The position numbers and the translations under genes were made by a program. Source: Flavivirga rizhaonensis (GTDB taxonomy: Bacteria; Bacteroidota; Bacteroidia; Flavobacteriales; Flavobacteriaceae). Taken from it: DNA of 64,000 nucleotides. A model generated the notes under the pieces. The model was given only the letters and a program-made list of their open reading frames with translations. It made no database searches and was not told the DNA's origin. Positions 27,864-37,516 of the stretch are shown here, in pieces. Position 1 is the stretch's first letter, and each line of letters opens with the position of its first letter. The stretch spans positions 62,001 to 126,000 of the forward strand of contig NZ_SRSO01000013.1 in NCBI RefSeq assembly GCF_004791695.1, written 5' to 3'.

Positions 27864-28697
27864 TTATTTTTCAAACAAAAACATCCAATCATAGATGCTT
27901 GTATCAAAAGTGTCGTATTCACTGCTTTCGTCTCCCATACCACTTGCATTATAAGTTCTAGACCAGGAGTTATGCCCAACGTTTGGGTATATAGTTAGTT
28001 TTGCGAGTGTATTGGGGTTTTCTTTATTGATTGCATTTACCATATCGATTGACTTGTTGTATGAAACCACATTGTCATTGTCGCCATGAAAAGCCCAAAC
28101 AGGAATAGTAATAAATTTATCTCCAGAATTTTTATTACCTCCTCCAGCAATAGGAACAATAGCAGCTACATAGGCCTCTGATCCGTATTTAGATACATAG
28201 TTGAAACTTCCAAAACCACCAAGGCTTAAACCTGTAAGGTAGATTCGTTTAGTGTTTATTTTATAATTAGTAATTAAATAGGTTATAAAATTATGAATGT
28301 CTTCTGGGTTCCAATTTCCAGAAGGTAATTGAGGTGAGGCAACAATCATCGGGTATTTAGGAGACCATTGGTTTTTTTCTATGAGTTTAGGCGGACCATT
28401 GACTAATACTTTTTTTAAAATATCTGGGTTTGTTTCGCTATTCCCTCGTTCTCCTGATCCGTGTAAAAAAACAAGTAACGGGTATTCAGAAGTGCTACTA
28501 TTATATTCACTTGGGGTATAAATATAGTGTCCAAAACCAGCATTAGTGTCGCCAAGAACATTTGCTTTATGATCACCACCTAAGTCTTTCGGTAAGGATT
28601 CTAAATTATTTTGATTTTCTTCAGAAATAGTGTCGTTGCCATTACAACTTAAAAATAAAAATGGCAATATTACCATTACATTTAGTAGAGTTTTCAT
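27864..28697 (-). CDS. Lipoprotein alpha/beta-hydrolase (esterase/phospholipase type)
   Basis: A 277-residue exported lipoprotein with a signal peptide ending at LFLSC (Cys18). The catalytic fold shows PLLVFLHGSGERG for the oxyanion region, the nucleophile GLSLGG (Ser158), WAFHGDNDNVVSY with the Asp, and NVGHNSWSR with the His. This resembles predicted peptidases/esterases of the feruloyl-esterase or PHB-depolymerase type. It probably acts outside the inner membrane on an ester polymer. The gene stands alone and converges on gldC. Confidence 0.85.
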   Translation of the reverse strand: MKTLLNVMVILPFLFLSCNGNDTISEENQNNLESLPKDLGGDHKANVLGDTNAGFGHYIYTPSEYNSSTSEYPLLVFLHGSGERGNSETNPDILKKVLVNGPPKLIEKNQWSPKYPMIVASPQLPSGNWNPEDIHNFITYLITNYKINTKRIYLTGLSLGGFGSFNYVSKYGSEAYVAAIVPIAGGGNKNSGDKFITIPVWAFHGDNDNVVSYNKSIDMVNAINKENPNTLAKLTIYPNVGHNSWSRTYNASGMGDESSEYDTFDTSIYDWMFLFEK

Positions 28698-28789
28698 AAG
28701 TAGGTATGTTATGTTTGATTCATTTAATATAACGTCAGTTTGATTTAATTTTTTTATAAAAATAATATTAAATCAATGATTTTCAAGTG

Positions 28790-28967
28790 TTTGTCATTTC
28801 TACAGAGCGAAGTATGAGCCTTTCGACTTTAGTTTATGCTGAGCGTAGTCGAAGTACTCAAGATAAACTTTCGAGAAATCTCATAAAGATGGGATTCCTC
28901 CTCAATAGCTACGCTATATACGTTCAAGTAAAATATATTTTACCCTCCGCAGCATTCAAAATGACAT
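28790..28967. repeat. Composite dispersed repeat
   Basis: Starts with GTCATTT and ends with AAATGACA, with internal inverted pieces such as TTCGACT and AGTCGAA. The block at about 28820-28867 (CTTTAGTTTATGC..GAGCGTAGTCG) is nearly the same as 39530-39576. No transposase or credible gene is present; the open frame here is an effect of the repeat. Confidence 0.6.
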
Positions 28968-29098
28968 AGTTTCTTTATTAAAACAATTAAACAACTGATT
29001 GTTAAGTTTTGATATATCGAGTTAATATACGTAATAATAGCTATTTTAGCTTATATGATAATTTTGGTATAAAATATTTAGAGCTTAAGTGCGAAAAA

Positions 29099-29752
29099 TT
29101 AAGGGTGTGAATTTTTAATTTGTTTTGGATTTTTGGCATCACGAATCTCTTTATCGAGATGATCTAAATATAAAATACCGTATAAATGATCTATTTCGTG
29201 TTGAAAAATAACCGATATAAAACTTTTAACTGTTTCGGTTTTATGCTCTCCTTTCATAGTATCGTATTCAATAGTTATTGATTGCGCTCTAGTATTTAAT
29301 ATTTCTGTACGATTAGGAATAGATAAACAACCTTCTTTAACCGTTTGTTTGTCTTCAGAGTATTTAATAATCTTTGGATTTAAGTATACTTCAAAAGGAA
29401 AGCGTTCCTTGTCAAAACGTTGTACCCAAATAATATTTTTTAAAATGCCAACTTGGGGAGCTGCAATACCAACGCCCATAGACATACTATCTATAACTGT
29501 AGTATGTAGTCTTTTTACAAAAAGTTGTAATGTCTTATTATTTGGATCAGGTTTTATGTAGCTGCTTTTAGTTCTTAGCAAAAGTGAATCTTTTTTATTA
29601 TTTATTTTAAAAACCCTCATAGGGGTTAAACTATCAGCACTACTGATAAGTTTAATTTCATTAGAAGAAAAAGAATTCACTCCCATATTTTTGCTACTAG
29701 AGCATCCCATAATACATGAAAGAATAAAAATTAAAAGAATTAATTTTTTCAT
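29099..29752 (-). CDS. Peptide deformylase with lipoprotein signal peptide
   Basis: A 217-residue metalloenzyme fold with all three deformylase motifs intact: GVGIAAPQ (93-100), EGCLS with the metal Cys142, and QHEIDH with His185, Glu186 and His189. Unlike the cytoplasmic housekeeping Def, it begins with a hydrophobic signal peptide and a lipobox ending at Cys17 (IMGC; Cys13 is an alternative), then a Ser-rich tether of about 50 residues. It should therefore act on the periplasmic side. It lies 31 bases after rodA and may be the last gene of the rod-shape operon. Formylated peptides released outside the cytoplasm are a possible substrate, but this is inference. Confidence 0.88.
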   Translation of the reverse strand: MKKLILLIFILSCIMGCSSSKNMGVNSFSSNEIKLISSADSLTPMRVFKINNKKDSLLLRTKSSYIKPDPNNKTLQLFVKRLHTTVIDSMSMGVGIAAPQVGILKNIIWVQRFDKERFPFEVYLNPKIIKYSEDKQTVKEGCLSIPNRTEILNTRAQSITIEYDTMKGEHKTETVKSFISVIFQHEIDHLYGILYLDHLDKEIRDAKNPKQIKNSHP

Positions 29753-29783
29753 AAGATTGAAATAATTAAATGTCGATTATCGA

Positions 29784-31061
29784 CTACCATTCATTAATTC
29801 TATTAGAATCTAATTTAATAAATATAAAAATTAGAATTGTAAATGCCCAAAGTCCTGATCCACCGTAGCTAAATAGAGGTAAAGGAATGCCTATGGTAGG
29901 AATTAATCCCATTACCATGCCAATATTGATTAGGAAATGAATAAATATAATAGAGGCTACGCCATAACCATAGACCCGACTAAATTGCGATTTTTGTAAT
30001 TCAGCTAAATGTAGAATACGTAATAAAAGTAAAATAAATAATATGACTACAAAGGAGCAGCCTAAGAAACCCCATTCTTCCCCAACGGTGCTAAAAATAT
30101 AATCGGTATGTTGTTCTGGTACGAACTTTCCAGTTGTTCTGGTTCCTTCCATAAACCCTTTTCCTGTAAAGCCTCCTGAGCTAATTGCTTTTTCAGATTC
30201 GTTTAGATTGTAGGCAAAGGTTTTTTTCATCTGTTGTAATTTAACAGGGTCTTTTTCCAGACGTAGCCATAGACTTATTCTATCCTGTTGATGAGGAGGT
30301 ATCACATTTTGATAAAAGAATTTTACACCAAAAGATAAACCTATAGAAAGAAGTAAAGCAAATAAGGCTTGAAATAATGAAAACTTTTTTCTGTTTTTAA
30401 AATGATAACCTAAAATTAGAATTGAACCAATTATTGAAGCAGTTAAGGCTCCAAATTTCAAAGCTAAGACTGATAGTATGATGACCGATATACCTATAGA
30501 GAGGTAATACTTTGGTAATCCTTCTCTATATAATACAAAAAAGAACGCTCCGTAAACAATCGTACTTCCTGTATCATTTTGTAATAAGACTAAAATAGCA
30601 GGTATGATAATAATTATAAAGGTTTGTATTTGGTCTTTAAAGCTATTAATATTCGTGTTTAAATCACTAATATGTTTTGCTACAGCAAGCGCAGTTGCAG
30701 TTTTTGCAAATTCACTTGGTTGTAAGGTCATCCCCCCAATAGCATACCATGATGTTGCACCGTTTACATTTTTCCCGAAGATAAAAAGACCAACAAGTGA
30801 TAGCATGGAAACTAAGTAAATAATGCTGGAAAAGCGTTCATAAAACTTAGCATCAATACCTAGTAAAAGGATTATTAAAACGAATGTTAAAAAAATAAAT
30901 ACGAGTTGTTTTCCATAAGAATGAGATAAATCAAAATAATCAATGTCACCTCCCGTATGAGAAGCTGATAATATATTTAACCAACCAAACCCGACTAGCA
31001 AGAAAAAAAGGATAATAGTAGTCCAGTCAAATTTAAAATATTTGTTAGTTTCCCTAACCAT
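29784..31061 (-). CDS. rodA: Rod-shape SEDS glycosyltransferase RodA
   Basis: A 425-residue polytopic membrane protein of the SEDS family that polymerises lipid II during cell elongation. Motifs include NGATSWYAIGGMTLQPSEFAK, the FVPEQHTDYIFSTVGEEWGF block, and LPLFSYGGSGLW at the C-terminus. It starts five bases after the mrdA stop. It pairs with PBP2 in the Rod complex encoded by the same operon. Confidence 0.95.
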   Translation of the reverse strand: MVRETNKYFKFDWTTIILFFLLVGFGWLNILSASHTGGDIDYFDLSHSYGKQLVFIFLTFVLIILLLGIDAKFYERFSSIIYLVSMLSLVGLFIFGKNVNGATSWYAIGGMTLQPSEFAKTATALAVAKHISDLNTNINSFKDQIQTFIIIIIPAILVLLQNDTGSTIVYGAFFFVLYREGLPKYYLSIGISVIILSVLALKFGALTASIIGSILILGYHFKNRKKFSLFQALFALLLSIGLSFGVKFFYQNVIPPHQQDRISLWLRLEKDPVKLQQMKKTFAYNLNESEKAISSGGFTGKGFMEGTRTTGKFVPEQHTDYIFSTVGEEWGFLGCSFVVILFILLLLRILHLAELQKSQFSRVYGYGVASIIFIHFLINIGMVMGLIPTIGIPLPLFSYGGSGLWAFTILIFIFIKLDSNRINEW

Positions 31062-31066
31062 CTAAT

Positions 31067-32995
31067 TTATGGGTTTTGTATTTTTTTTAATCGTCGTTTA
31101 AGTCGTTTGTATTCGGAATCGTTAATAAGCTGTAATCTGGTCTGTTTATTTATTTTAAAAGGTTTTCCAGAATAAGGCTTCGCATATTCATCTTCTAAAC
31201 TATGTTTTAAAATCCACTCCTCTAAATCTTTTCTGGTAATCTCACCTTTAATATGTTTCTCTATCATTAAACTTGCTATTTTTCCAGCAAAGCGACTTCC
31301 CCAATAACCATTTTCAACAAAAACGGCAATCGCTATTTTTGGGTCATTTTTAGGTGCAAAAGCAACGAAAATGGAATGATCTGTCAGATCGGTTTTTACA
31401 CTATCAATAATAGTAGAATTTTGAACAGTTCCCGTCTTACCACAGATTTCAATGTCTTTTACTTGTAATGATGCCGCAGTTCCTTTCTTATAAACTTGCA
31501 ACATGCCTTCAATTACAGGTTCAAAATGTACTTTATCAATAGTAGTATACTTAGCTTTAGTAAAATTTTCGGGAAGTGTTTTGTTTTCAATAGATTTAAT
31601 TATATGAGGGGTATAATAATAGCCTCTATTGGCTATGGCGGCAACCATATTGGCTAACTGAATAGGGGTCGTTGCAACTTCTCCCTGTCCAATCGCATTA
31701 GATATGGTATAAGTAGAATAAAAAGTTTTAGGATATATGTGTTTGTAATAAGCTCTATTAGGAATTCTACCTTTTTGCCCAACAAATAAATCGTTGTTTA
31801 AAAAGTCGCCTAATCCAAAGCTTTTAGCATGTTTGCTCCAAGTATCAATGCCAGTAGAGGCATTACCATCTTTATCTAAAATCTTTCTATAGGTAGTCGC
31901 AAAATAGGCATTACAAGATTCTTGTATCCCGGAAACCATATTATTACGTTTACCAATATAACAGTGACATTTCATAAAACGATTACCATATTTATAGCCA
32001 GCATAACAGGTAACCGTTTCATTTGGTGTTATAACCCCTTCTTGTAAACCAATTAAGGCATTCATTAATTTAAAAGGCGAACCTGGTTCATAAACGCCTT
32101 GTAAACTTCTATTAAATAAAGGTTTTGCTGAGTCATTAAAAAGTTTAGTGAAATTCTTGGAACGTTCTCTTCCAACCAAAATATTAGGATCATAGGTCGG
32201 TGCTGCGACCATGGCTAATATTTCTCCCGAAGACGGTTCAATAGCAATAACACCACCACGTTTGTTTTGCATAAGTAGTTCACCATACTCTTGCAATTTT
32301 GAATCTATAGTAATGGTAATATCTTTTCCTTGTTCTGGAATGGTATCAAACTTACCTTCTTTATAGGGACCAATATTTCTATTAAATCTGTCTTTTTGAA
32401 TAAACTTGATACCTTTTACACCTCGAAGTATTTTTTCGTATGAAGCTTCAACACCTTGTTTCCCTTTTAAATCACCCATCCTATAATAAAGGTCTCTTTT
32501 CAAGTCGCTGGTGTTTACTTCTCCAATATCTCCCAAAACATTAGCGCCAATGTTTCTTTGGTAATGTCTGAGAGATCTTTTCTGAATATAAAACCCTTTA
32601 AACTTTCGCATTTTTTCTTGCAAGGCGGCATAATCTTCTTTAGATAGATGTGATAGAAAAACGGATGCTAATCTAGGAGAATAGCGCCTGGCTTTGTTGT
32701 ATGTTTTTATAAATTGCTCCTTATCAATTTTTAATAATGAACAAAACTCAAGCGTGTCTAATGGTTCTACTTCACGAGGAATTACCATAACGTCGTAAGA
32801 AGGTTGGTTTGCGACTAAAAGTTTACCGTTTCTATCGTAAATAAACCCTCGTTTTGGATAATCATATACTTTTCTAATAGCATTATCATCAAATAAATCG
32901 TACTCATTTGAAGTATATATTTGAAGGTAAAAGAGTCTAGATAAAAATAAAAGACCAACAAATATTATAGAAGCGAAAAGTAAAAGCTGTCTCAT
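31067..32995 (-). CDS. mrdA: Penicillin-binding protein 2 (elongasome transpeptidase)
   Basis: A 642-residue bitopic class B PBP that cross-links peptidoglycan during elongation. One N-terminal membrane helix is followed by the dimerisation domain (YPKRGFIYDRNGKLLVANQPSYDV). The transpeptidase domain has SPFK with catalytic Ser306, ESCN, and GKTGT. Its ATG overlaps the mreD stop by four bases. A basic C-terminal tail is present (YKRLKRRLKK). Confidence 0.95.
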   Translation of the reverse strand: MRQLLLFASIIFVGLLFLSRLFYLQIYTSNEYDLFDDNAIRKVYDYPKRGFIYDRNGKLLVANQPSYDVMVIPREVEPLDTLEFCSLLKIDKEQFIKTYNKARRYSPRLASVFLSHLSKEDYAALQEKMRKFKGFYIQKRSLRHYQRNIGANVLGDIGEVNTSDLKRDLYYRMGDLKGKQGVEASYEKILRGVKGIKFIQKDRFNRNIGPYKEGKFDTIPEQGKDITITIDSKLQEYGELLMQNKRGGVIAIEPSSGEILAMVAAPTYDPNILVGRERSKNFTKLFNDSAKPLFNRSLQGVYEPGSPFKLMNALIGLQEGVITPNETVTCYAGYKYGNRFMKCHCYIGKRNNMVSGIQESCNAYFATTYRKILDKDGNASTGIDTWSKHAKSFGLGDFLNNDLFVGQKGRIPNRAYYKHIYPKTFYSTYTISNAIGQGEVATTPIQLANMVAAIANRGYYYTPHIIKSIENKTLPENFTKAKYTTIDKVHFEPVIEGMLQVYKKGTAASLQVKDIEICGKTGTVQNSTIIDSVKTDLTDHSIFVAFAPKNDPKIAIAVFVENGYWGSRFAGKIASLMIEKHIKGEITRKDLEEWILKHSLEDEYAKPYSGKPFKINKQTRLQLINDSEYKRLKRRLKKIQNP

Positions 32996-33498
32996 TTAGA
33001 TTTTCTACTAAAAATAATAGTTATTATAATGCATAATAAAATAGTGAATATACCTGAGAATAACGTTTTTTGAAGTACTAAAATTATTTTTGGCAGGCTA
33101 AATATTTCTAATGAAAACAAAATAATATGATGTATACTTACAATCAATGTAATATAAGTGATTTTAGAGCCAAATTCTACGGCGCCAAATTTCATATTAT
33201 GATGTTCATACATCGTTCCAAAAGAAAACTTTAATATTACGGGTCTTACATACGCTATAAATACACAAGCAGCCGCATGAATCCCACCAGAATCCATAAA
33301 CATATCAATAATTAATCCTAATAAGAAACCAGATAGGATTATCATAACACGGTTACTTTTTACTGGAAAAAAAGCAATGAATAAAATATATGGATAAGGA
33401 TTAATATATCCCCAGAAATTAATATTATTAAATACTAAAACCTGTATTAATACTAATACAATAAAACGGACGCTATTTACAGAAAGTAAATTATTCAT
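32992..33498 (-). CDS. mreD: Rod shape-determining membrane protein MreD
   Basis: A 168-residue polytopic membrane protein with about five hydrophobic helices, including NNINFWGYINPYPYILFIAFFPV and GLIIDMFMDSGGIHAAACVFIAY, typical of MreD. It overlaps mreC by eight bases and mrdA by four. It links MreC to the transpeptidase-polymerase pair in the inner membrane. Confidence 0.88.
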   Translation of the reverse strand: MNNLLSVNSVRFIVLVLIQVLVFNNINFWGYINPYPYILFIAFFPVKSNRVMIILSGFLLGLIIDMFMDSGGIHAAACVFIAYVRPVILKFSFGTMYEHHNMKFGAVEFGSKITYITLIVSIHHIILFSLEIFSLPKIILVLQKTLFSGIFTILLCIIITIIFSRKSK

Positions 33499-34297
33499 TT
33501 AGTAAATTAGTAATCTCAGGTTTATTAATGTTTTCTATAATATAAACATGCTCCAGATTGGTCATGTCATTAAAAAGCTTCACATTTATTTCATAATAAT
33601 TTTCGGCATCATCAAGTTTATAGTTTTCAACAGTGCCTATATTTATGTCTTTTGGAAATATAGAAGAACGTCCAGAAGTAACAATGGTGTCACCAACTAG
33701 AATTTTAGCTATTTTAGGGATGTCTGTAAGCTGAACAATAGCAGGGTTTTTAGCATCCCATTTTAAGTCACCATAATGGTTTGTTTTTTTTAATTGAGCA
33801 CTTATAGAAATAGTCGTATTTAAGATAGATATTACGGTAGCAAAGTTACCACTTGTTTTATCAATAATACCTACTATGCCTTGAGTTGTTATAACACCGA
33901 AATCTTGTTTTATACTGTCGTTTGTGCCTTTGTTAATTGTAAGAATATTATCTGTTGCAGAATAATTGTTTTTAATAACCTGAGCATTGGAAAAATAATA
34001 TGGCGCATTAAGACTATCTATTTGGTTTATTTCTGTAATGCTTTTCAAATTATATAAAAGCGATTTTAGACGTTTGTTTTCTTCAGATAAAAGTTTGTTT
34101 TGCGATTTTAAACTAAAATACTCACTAATCTCGTTTGCAGAATTGTAGATGCCCCCAGTTAGAAAGTTAGCCGAATTAATAAACTTACTTTTGTGATATG
34201 AATGTGATTGAATGGTAAATAAGATTGAAAAAGAGAACAACAATAAGAACAACAGAAAGTTTTTGTTTCTTATTATGAAATTAATAATCTGCTGCAT
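33491..34297 (-). CDS. mreC: Rod shape-determining protein MreC
   Basis: A 268-residue bitopic protein. One N-terminal membrane helix (residues about 12-28) is followed by a coiled coil (SLKSQNKLLSEENKRLKSLL). The beta-domain has the motifs GTNDSIKQDFGVITTQGIVGIIDK and GDTIVTSGRSSIFPKDINIG. It acts in the periplasm as a scaffold that activates PBP2-RodA. It lies 17 bases after mreB. Confidence 0.93.
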   Translation of the reverse strand: MQQIINFIIRNKNFLLFLLLFSFSILFTIQSHSYHKSKFINSANFLTGGIYNSANEISEYFSLKSQNKLLSEENKRLKSLLYNLKSITEINQIDSLNAPYYFSNAQVIKNNYSATDNILTINKGTNDSIKQDFGVITTQGIVGIIDKTSGNFATVISILNTTISISAQLKKTNHYGDLKWDAKNPAIVQLTDIPKIAKILVGDTIVTSGRSSIFPKDINIGTVENYKLDDAENYYEINVKLFNDMTNLEHVYIIENINKPEITNLLNE

Positions 34298-34314
34298 GAT
34301 TTAATGGGGTGTCT

Positions 34315-35343
34315 CTATTTTATCAATACACTTTTGTATTTAGGTAAATTTTTAAGTGTAATACCAGTACCTCTTACTACGGCACGTAATGGATCTTCTG
34401 CTATGTAAACCGGGAGGTCTGTTTTTTGAGATAATCGCTTGTCTAAACCTCTTAGCATAGAACCTCCACCTGCTAAATAAATCCCCGTATTGTATATGTC
34501 TGCAGCTAATTCTGGCGGTGTTTGAGATAATGTTTCCATAACGGCATCCTCAATTCTTAAGATCGATTTATCTAAAGCTTTAGCTATTTCTCTATGCGAA
34601 ATAGATACTTGTTTAGGTTTACCGGTTAATAAATCACGTCCTTGTACGCTCATATCTTCTGGAGGTAATTCTAAATCTTCAGTTGCAGCACCTATTTGTA
34701 TTTTTATTTTTTCGGCAGTACGCTCTCCAACATATAAGTTATGTTGCGTACGCATGTAGTAAACAATGTCATTTGTAAAAACATCACCTGCAATCTTTAC
34801 AGATTTATCACAGACAATACCACCAAGAGCAATAACGGCAATTTCTGTGGTACCACCACCTATATCCACAACCATGTTTCCTTTAGGTTGCATGATATCT
34901 ACGCCAATACCAATAGCTGCTGCCATTGGTTCATGTATTAAATAAACTTCTTTACCATTAACACGTTCTGCACTTTCCTTTACCGCACGCATCTCTACTT
35001 CTGTAATTCCTGAAGGAATACATATAACCATACGAAGTGCTGGGGTGAAAAATTTCTTTTTTAAAGCTGGTATGTTTTTTATAAACATACTTATCATTTG
35101 CTCGGAAGCATCAAAATCTGCAATTACACCATCTTTTAACGGGCGAATTGTTTTAATATTTTCATGCGTTTTACCTTGCATTAAACTGGCTTCCTGACCT
35201 ACATGAGTTATTTTTCCTGTAACTCTATCTCGTGCAACAATAGAAGGTGAATCAACAACAACTTTGTCGTTATGGATAATAAGTGTGTTTGCAGTTCCTA
35301 AGTCTATTGCAATTTCTTCGGTTAAGAAGTCAAAAAAGCCCAT
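34315..35343 (-). CDS. mreB: Actin-like rod shape protein MreB
   Basis: A 342-residue actin-fold ATPase that forms membrane-associated filaments guiding the elongasome. Motifs are intact: AIDLGTANTLI (phosphate 1), MVVDIGGGTTEIAVIALGG (phosphate 2) and GIYLAGGGSMLRGLD (adenosine). First gene of mreB-mreC-mreD-mrdA-rodA; 163 bases separate it from purH upstream on the same strand. Confidence 0.96.
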   Translation of the reverse strand: MGFFDFLTEEIAIDLGTANTLIIHNDKVVVDSPSIVARDRVTGKITHVGQEASLMQGKTHENIKTIRPLKDGVIADFDASEQMISMFIKNIPALKKKFFTPALRMVICIPSGITEVEMRAVKESAERVNGKEVYLIHEPMAAAIGIGVDIMQPKGNMVVDIGGGTTEIAVIALGGIVCDKSVKIAGDVFTNDIVYYMRTQHNLYVGERTAEKIKIQIGAATEDLELPPEDMSVQGRDLLTGKPKQVSISHREIAKALDKSILRIEDAVMETLSQTPPELAADIYNTGIYLAGGGSMLRGLDKRLSQKTDLPVYIAEDPLRAVVRGTGITLKNLPKYKSVLIK

Positions 35344-35506
35344 GTGCTATTAAAAATTTAAGTGGTTTAAAAAACGAATCCCGTAAATGTAATAAAAGTT
35401 AATAAATATATGGGTTTTAAGCTTATCCAAATTTTACTAAAAAAATACCATAATCTAGTTATACGCTTTTTTGTTATTTTTTAGATGCTTAAAACAGTAT
35501 GTTTTT

Positions 35507-37039
35507 TTAGTGTTTAAAATGACGTGTACCTGTAAATACCATAGCCAGATTATTTTCATTACAGTAATCAATACTTAATTGGTCTTTTATAGAACCACCT
35601 GGTTGGATAACAGCTGTAATACCGGCATTTTTTGCGATCTCAACACAGTCTGGGAAAGGGAAAAAAGCATCACTTGCCATAGCAGCGCCATTTAAATCAA
35701 AATTAAATGAATTTGCTTTGTGAATCGCTTGCTCTAGAGCATCAACACGACTTGTTTGTCCTGTGCCACTAGCGCACAATTGTTTATTTTTTGCTAATAC
35801 GATGGTGTTAGATTTTGTGTGTTTACAAATTTTTGAGGCAAATATTAAATCTTCCAATTCACTATCGTTAGGGTTTGAATTTGTAACATTTGTTAAACCT
35901 TCAATAGTATCTGTTATGCTATTTCTATCTTGAAGCAACATACCATTTAAACAACTTCTAACATTCATTTTTGGTAATTCTATATCATGAAGTGTTAGTA
36001 TGATTCTATTCTTTTTGCCTTGAAGAATAGTTAAAGCTTTAGCAGAAAAAGAAGGTGCAATAACAACTTCACAGAATAATTTATGAATTTCTTCTGCTGT
36101 AGCAACGTCAATTTCAGTATTACTAATTAACACACCTCCAAAAGCAGAGACAGGATCTCCTGCTAAAGCGTCAACATAGGCTTGATGTAATGTGTCACGT
36201 TGAGCTAAGCCACAAGCATTATTATGTTTTAAAATAGCAAATGTTGGAGCATCATTTTTAAATTCTGCCATTAAATTTACAGCAGCATCAACATCTAAAA
36301 GGTTGTTGTAGCTTAATTCTTTACCATGAAGTTTCGTGAACAACTCATCAAAGTTTCCAAAGAAAAACCCTTTTTGGTGCGGGTTTTCTCCATAACGCAA
36401 TACTTTACCTTTAGTTTCGCTAATTTTTAATGCAGCTTCATCATGATCTTTGTTGAAGTAGTTAAAAATAGCAGTATCGTAATGAGAGGATACATTAAAA
36501 GCTTTACCGGCAAAACGTTTTCTGTCTTCCTCAGAAATAGCACCATTTTTTTCAGAAATCAGGTCTAAAAATTCAGCATAATCATCTACAGACGATACAC
36601 AAATAACATCTGCATAATTTTTAGCAGCAGCACGAATTAACGAAATACCACCTATATCTATTTTTTCAATAATATCTTCTGTGCTAGCACCAGAGGCAAC
36701 TGTTTTTTCAAATGGATATAAATCAACAATAACGACATCAATTTGAGGAATTTTATATTCGGCTAATTCAGCAACATCACCATCATGACTTTGTCTGTTT
36801 AAAATACCTCCAAAAACTTTAGGGTGTAATGTTTTTACACGACCACCAAGAATAGAAGGATAAGACGTTATATTTTCAACAGGAACAACCTCTACACCTA
36901 AATCGTTTATAAATTTTTGAGTACCACCAGTAGAATAAATGGTAACGCCCTGTTCATTTAATTTGTTTACGATAGGTTCTAATCCGTCTTTACTAAATAC
37001 TGAGATTAATGCAGATTTAATTGTTTTTTCGTTGCTCAT
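35507..37039 (-). CDS. purH: Bifunctional AICAR formyltransferase/IMP cyclohydrolase
   Basis: A 510-residue enzyme for the last two steps of IMP synthesis. The N-terminal cyclohydrolase domain shows ALISVFSKDGLEPIV, IYSTGGT and GGRVKTLHPKVFGGIL. The formyltransferase domain shows LRYGENPHQKGFF, NNLLDVDAA, LKHNNACGLA and SDAFFPFPD. The ATG at 37039 is chosen because it gives the MSNEKTIKSALISVF start; the frame extends to a TTG at 37102 that overlaps a hairpin (37098-37116). A -7 box at 37132-37139 gives a leader of about 85 bases. Confidence 0.95.
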   Translation of the reverse strand: MSNEKTIKSALISVFSKDGLEPIVNKLNEQGVTIYSTGGTQKFINDLGVEVVPVENITSYPSILGGRVKTLHPKVFGGILNRQSHDGDVAELAEYKIPQIDVVIVDLYPFEKTVASGASTEDIIEKIDIGGISLIRAAAKNYADVICVSSVDDYAEFLDLISEKNGAISEEDRKRFAGKAFNVSSHYDTAIFNYFNKDHDEAALKISETKGKVLRYGENPHQKGFFFGNFDELFTKLHGKELSYNNLLDVDAAVNLMAEFKNDAPTFAILKHNNACGLAQRDTLHQAYVDALAGDPVSAFGGVLISNTEIDVATAEEIHKLFCEVVIAPSFSAKALTILQGKKNRIILTLHDIELPKMNVRSCLNGMLLQDRNSITDTIEGLTNVTNSNPNDSELEDLIFASKICKHTKSNTIVLAKNKQLCASGTGQTSRVDALEQAIHKANSFNFDLNGAAMASDAFFPFPDCVEIAKNAGITAVIQPGGSIKDQLSIDYCNENNLAMVFTGTRHFKH

Positions 37040-37131
37040 TAGTCGTTGTGTTATGGTTTTTAATTCCTGTTTTTCAGGGTTGAAATTTTTGCTGTTTTTC
37101 AATGTTTTACATTGAAATTTGTAATAAAATG

Positions 37132-37139
37132 CAAAAGTA
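37132..37139 (-). promoter_or_regulatory. -7 box upstream of purH
   Basis: TACTTTTG on the minus strand matches TAnnTTTG. The hairpin TTCAATG/CATTGAA at 37098-37116 follows in the leader and could influence translation. Confidence 0.45.
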
Positions 37140-37286
37140 ATTATTTCAACTAAAAAATGAGCTCAAGATTGCTTAAAAAGGACACGTTTTTTTAACGAAA
37201 AAGAGAAGTTGTTAACATCTGTACGAAATTCCTAAAAAATGGGCTTGAAAATATTAAAAGTCTAACTTCGAATACAAAAATTTAAA

Positions 37287-37342
37287 GACTGAAGATTGAA
37301 GACGGAGGACAGAAGACCGAAGGCGAGAGACGGAGGTTAGAG
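37287..37342. repeat. Degenerate heptamer tandem repeat (GACNGAA, eight units)
   Basis: Eight consecutive seven-base units: GACTGAA, GATTGAA, GACGGAG, GACAGAA, GACCGAA, GGCGAGA, GACGGAG, GTTAGAG. It lies in the 477-base purH-GAF gap, which holds no gene. Confidence 0.75.
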
Positions 37343-37450
37343 GATATTATCTTAATGTTTACTAATAAGTATATTATTGTTTAATTATAAGTAAACTTTA
37401 TGGAAAGCGGTTGAAATTATCCTAAATACAGAGAAAGAAAGACCAGTGCC

Positions 37451-37475
37451 TGAACACTGAACACTGAACACTGAA
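37451..37475. repeat. Heptamer tandem repeat TGAACAC, about 3.6 units
   Basis: Three perfect copies of TGAACAC and a partial fourth (TGAA). The same unit occurs six times at 48352-48393. It is related in phase and content to the GACNGAA array 110 bases away. Confidence 0.85.
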
Positions 37476-37516
37476 TTTAAAACAAATAACCTAATCTAGC
37501 GATTGAAACTTGAAAT

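Noticed and set aside
28787..28969. 60-codon frame on the plus strand
   Set aside because: It is entirely a translated dispersed repeat.
37100..37102. TTG start giving a 531-residue PurH
   Set aside because: The extra 21 residues are not typical of the family and the codon lies in a hairpin; the ATG at 37039 fits homologues.
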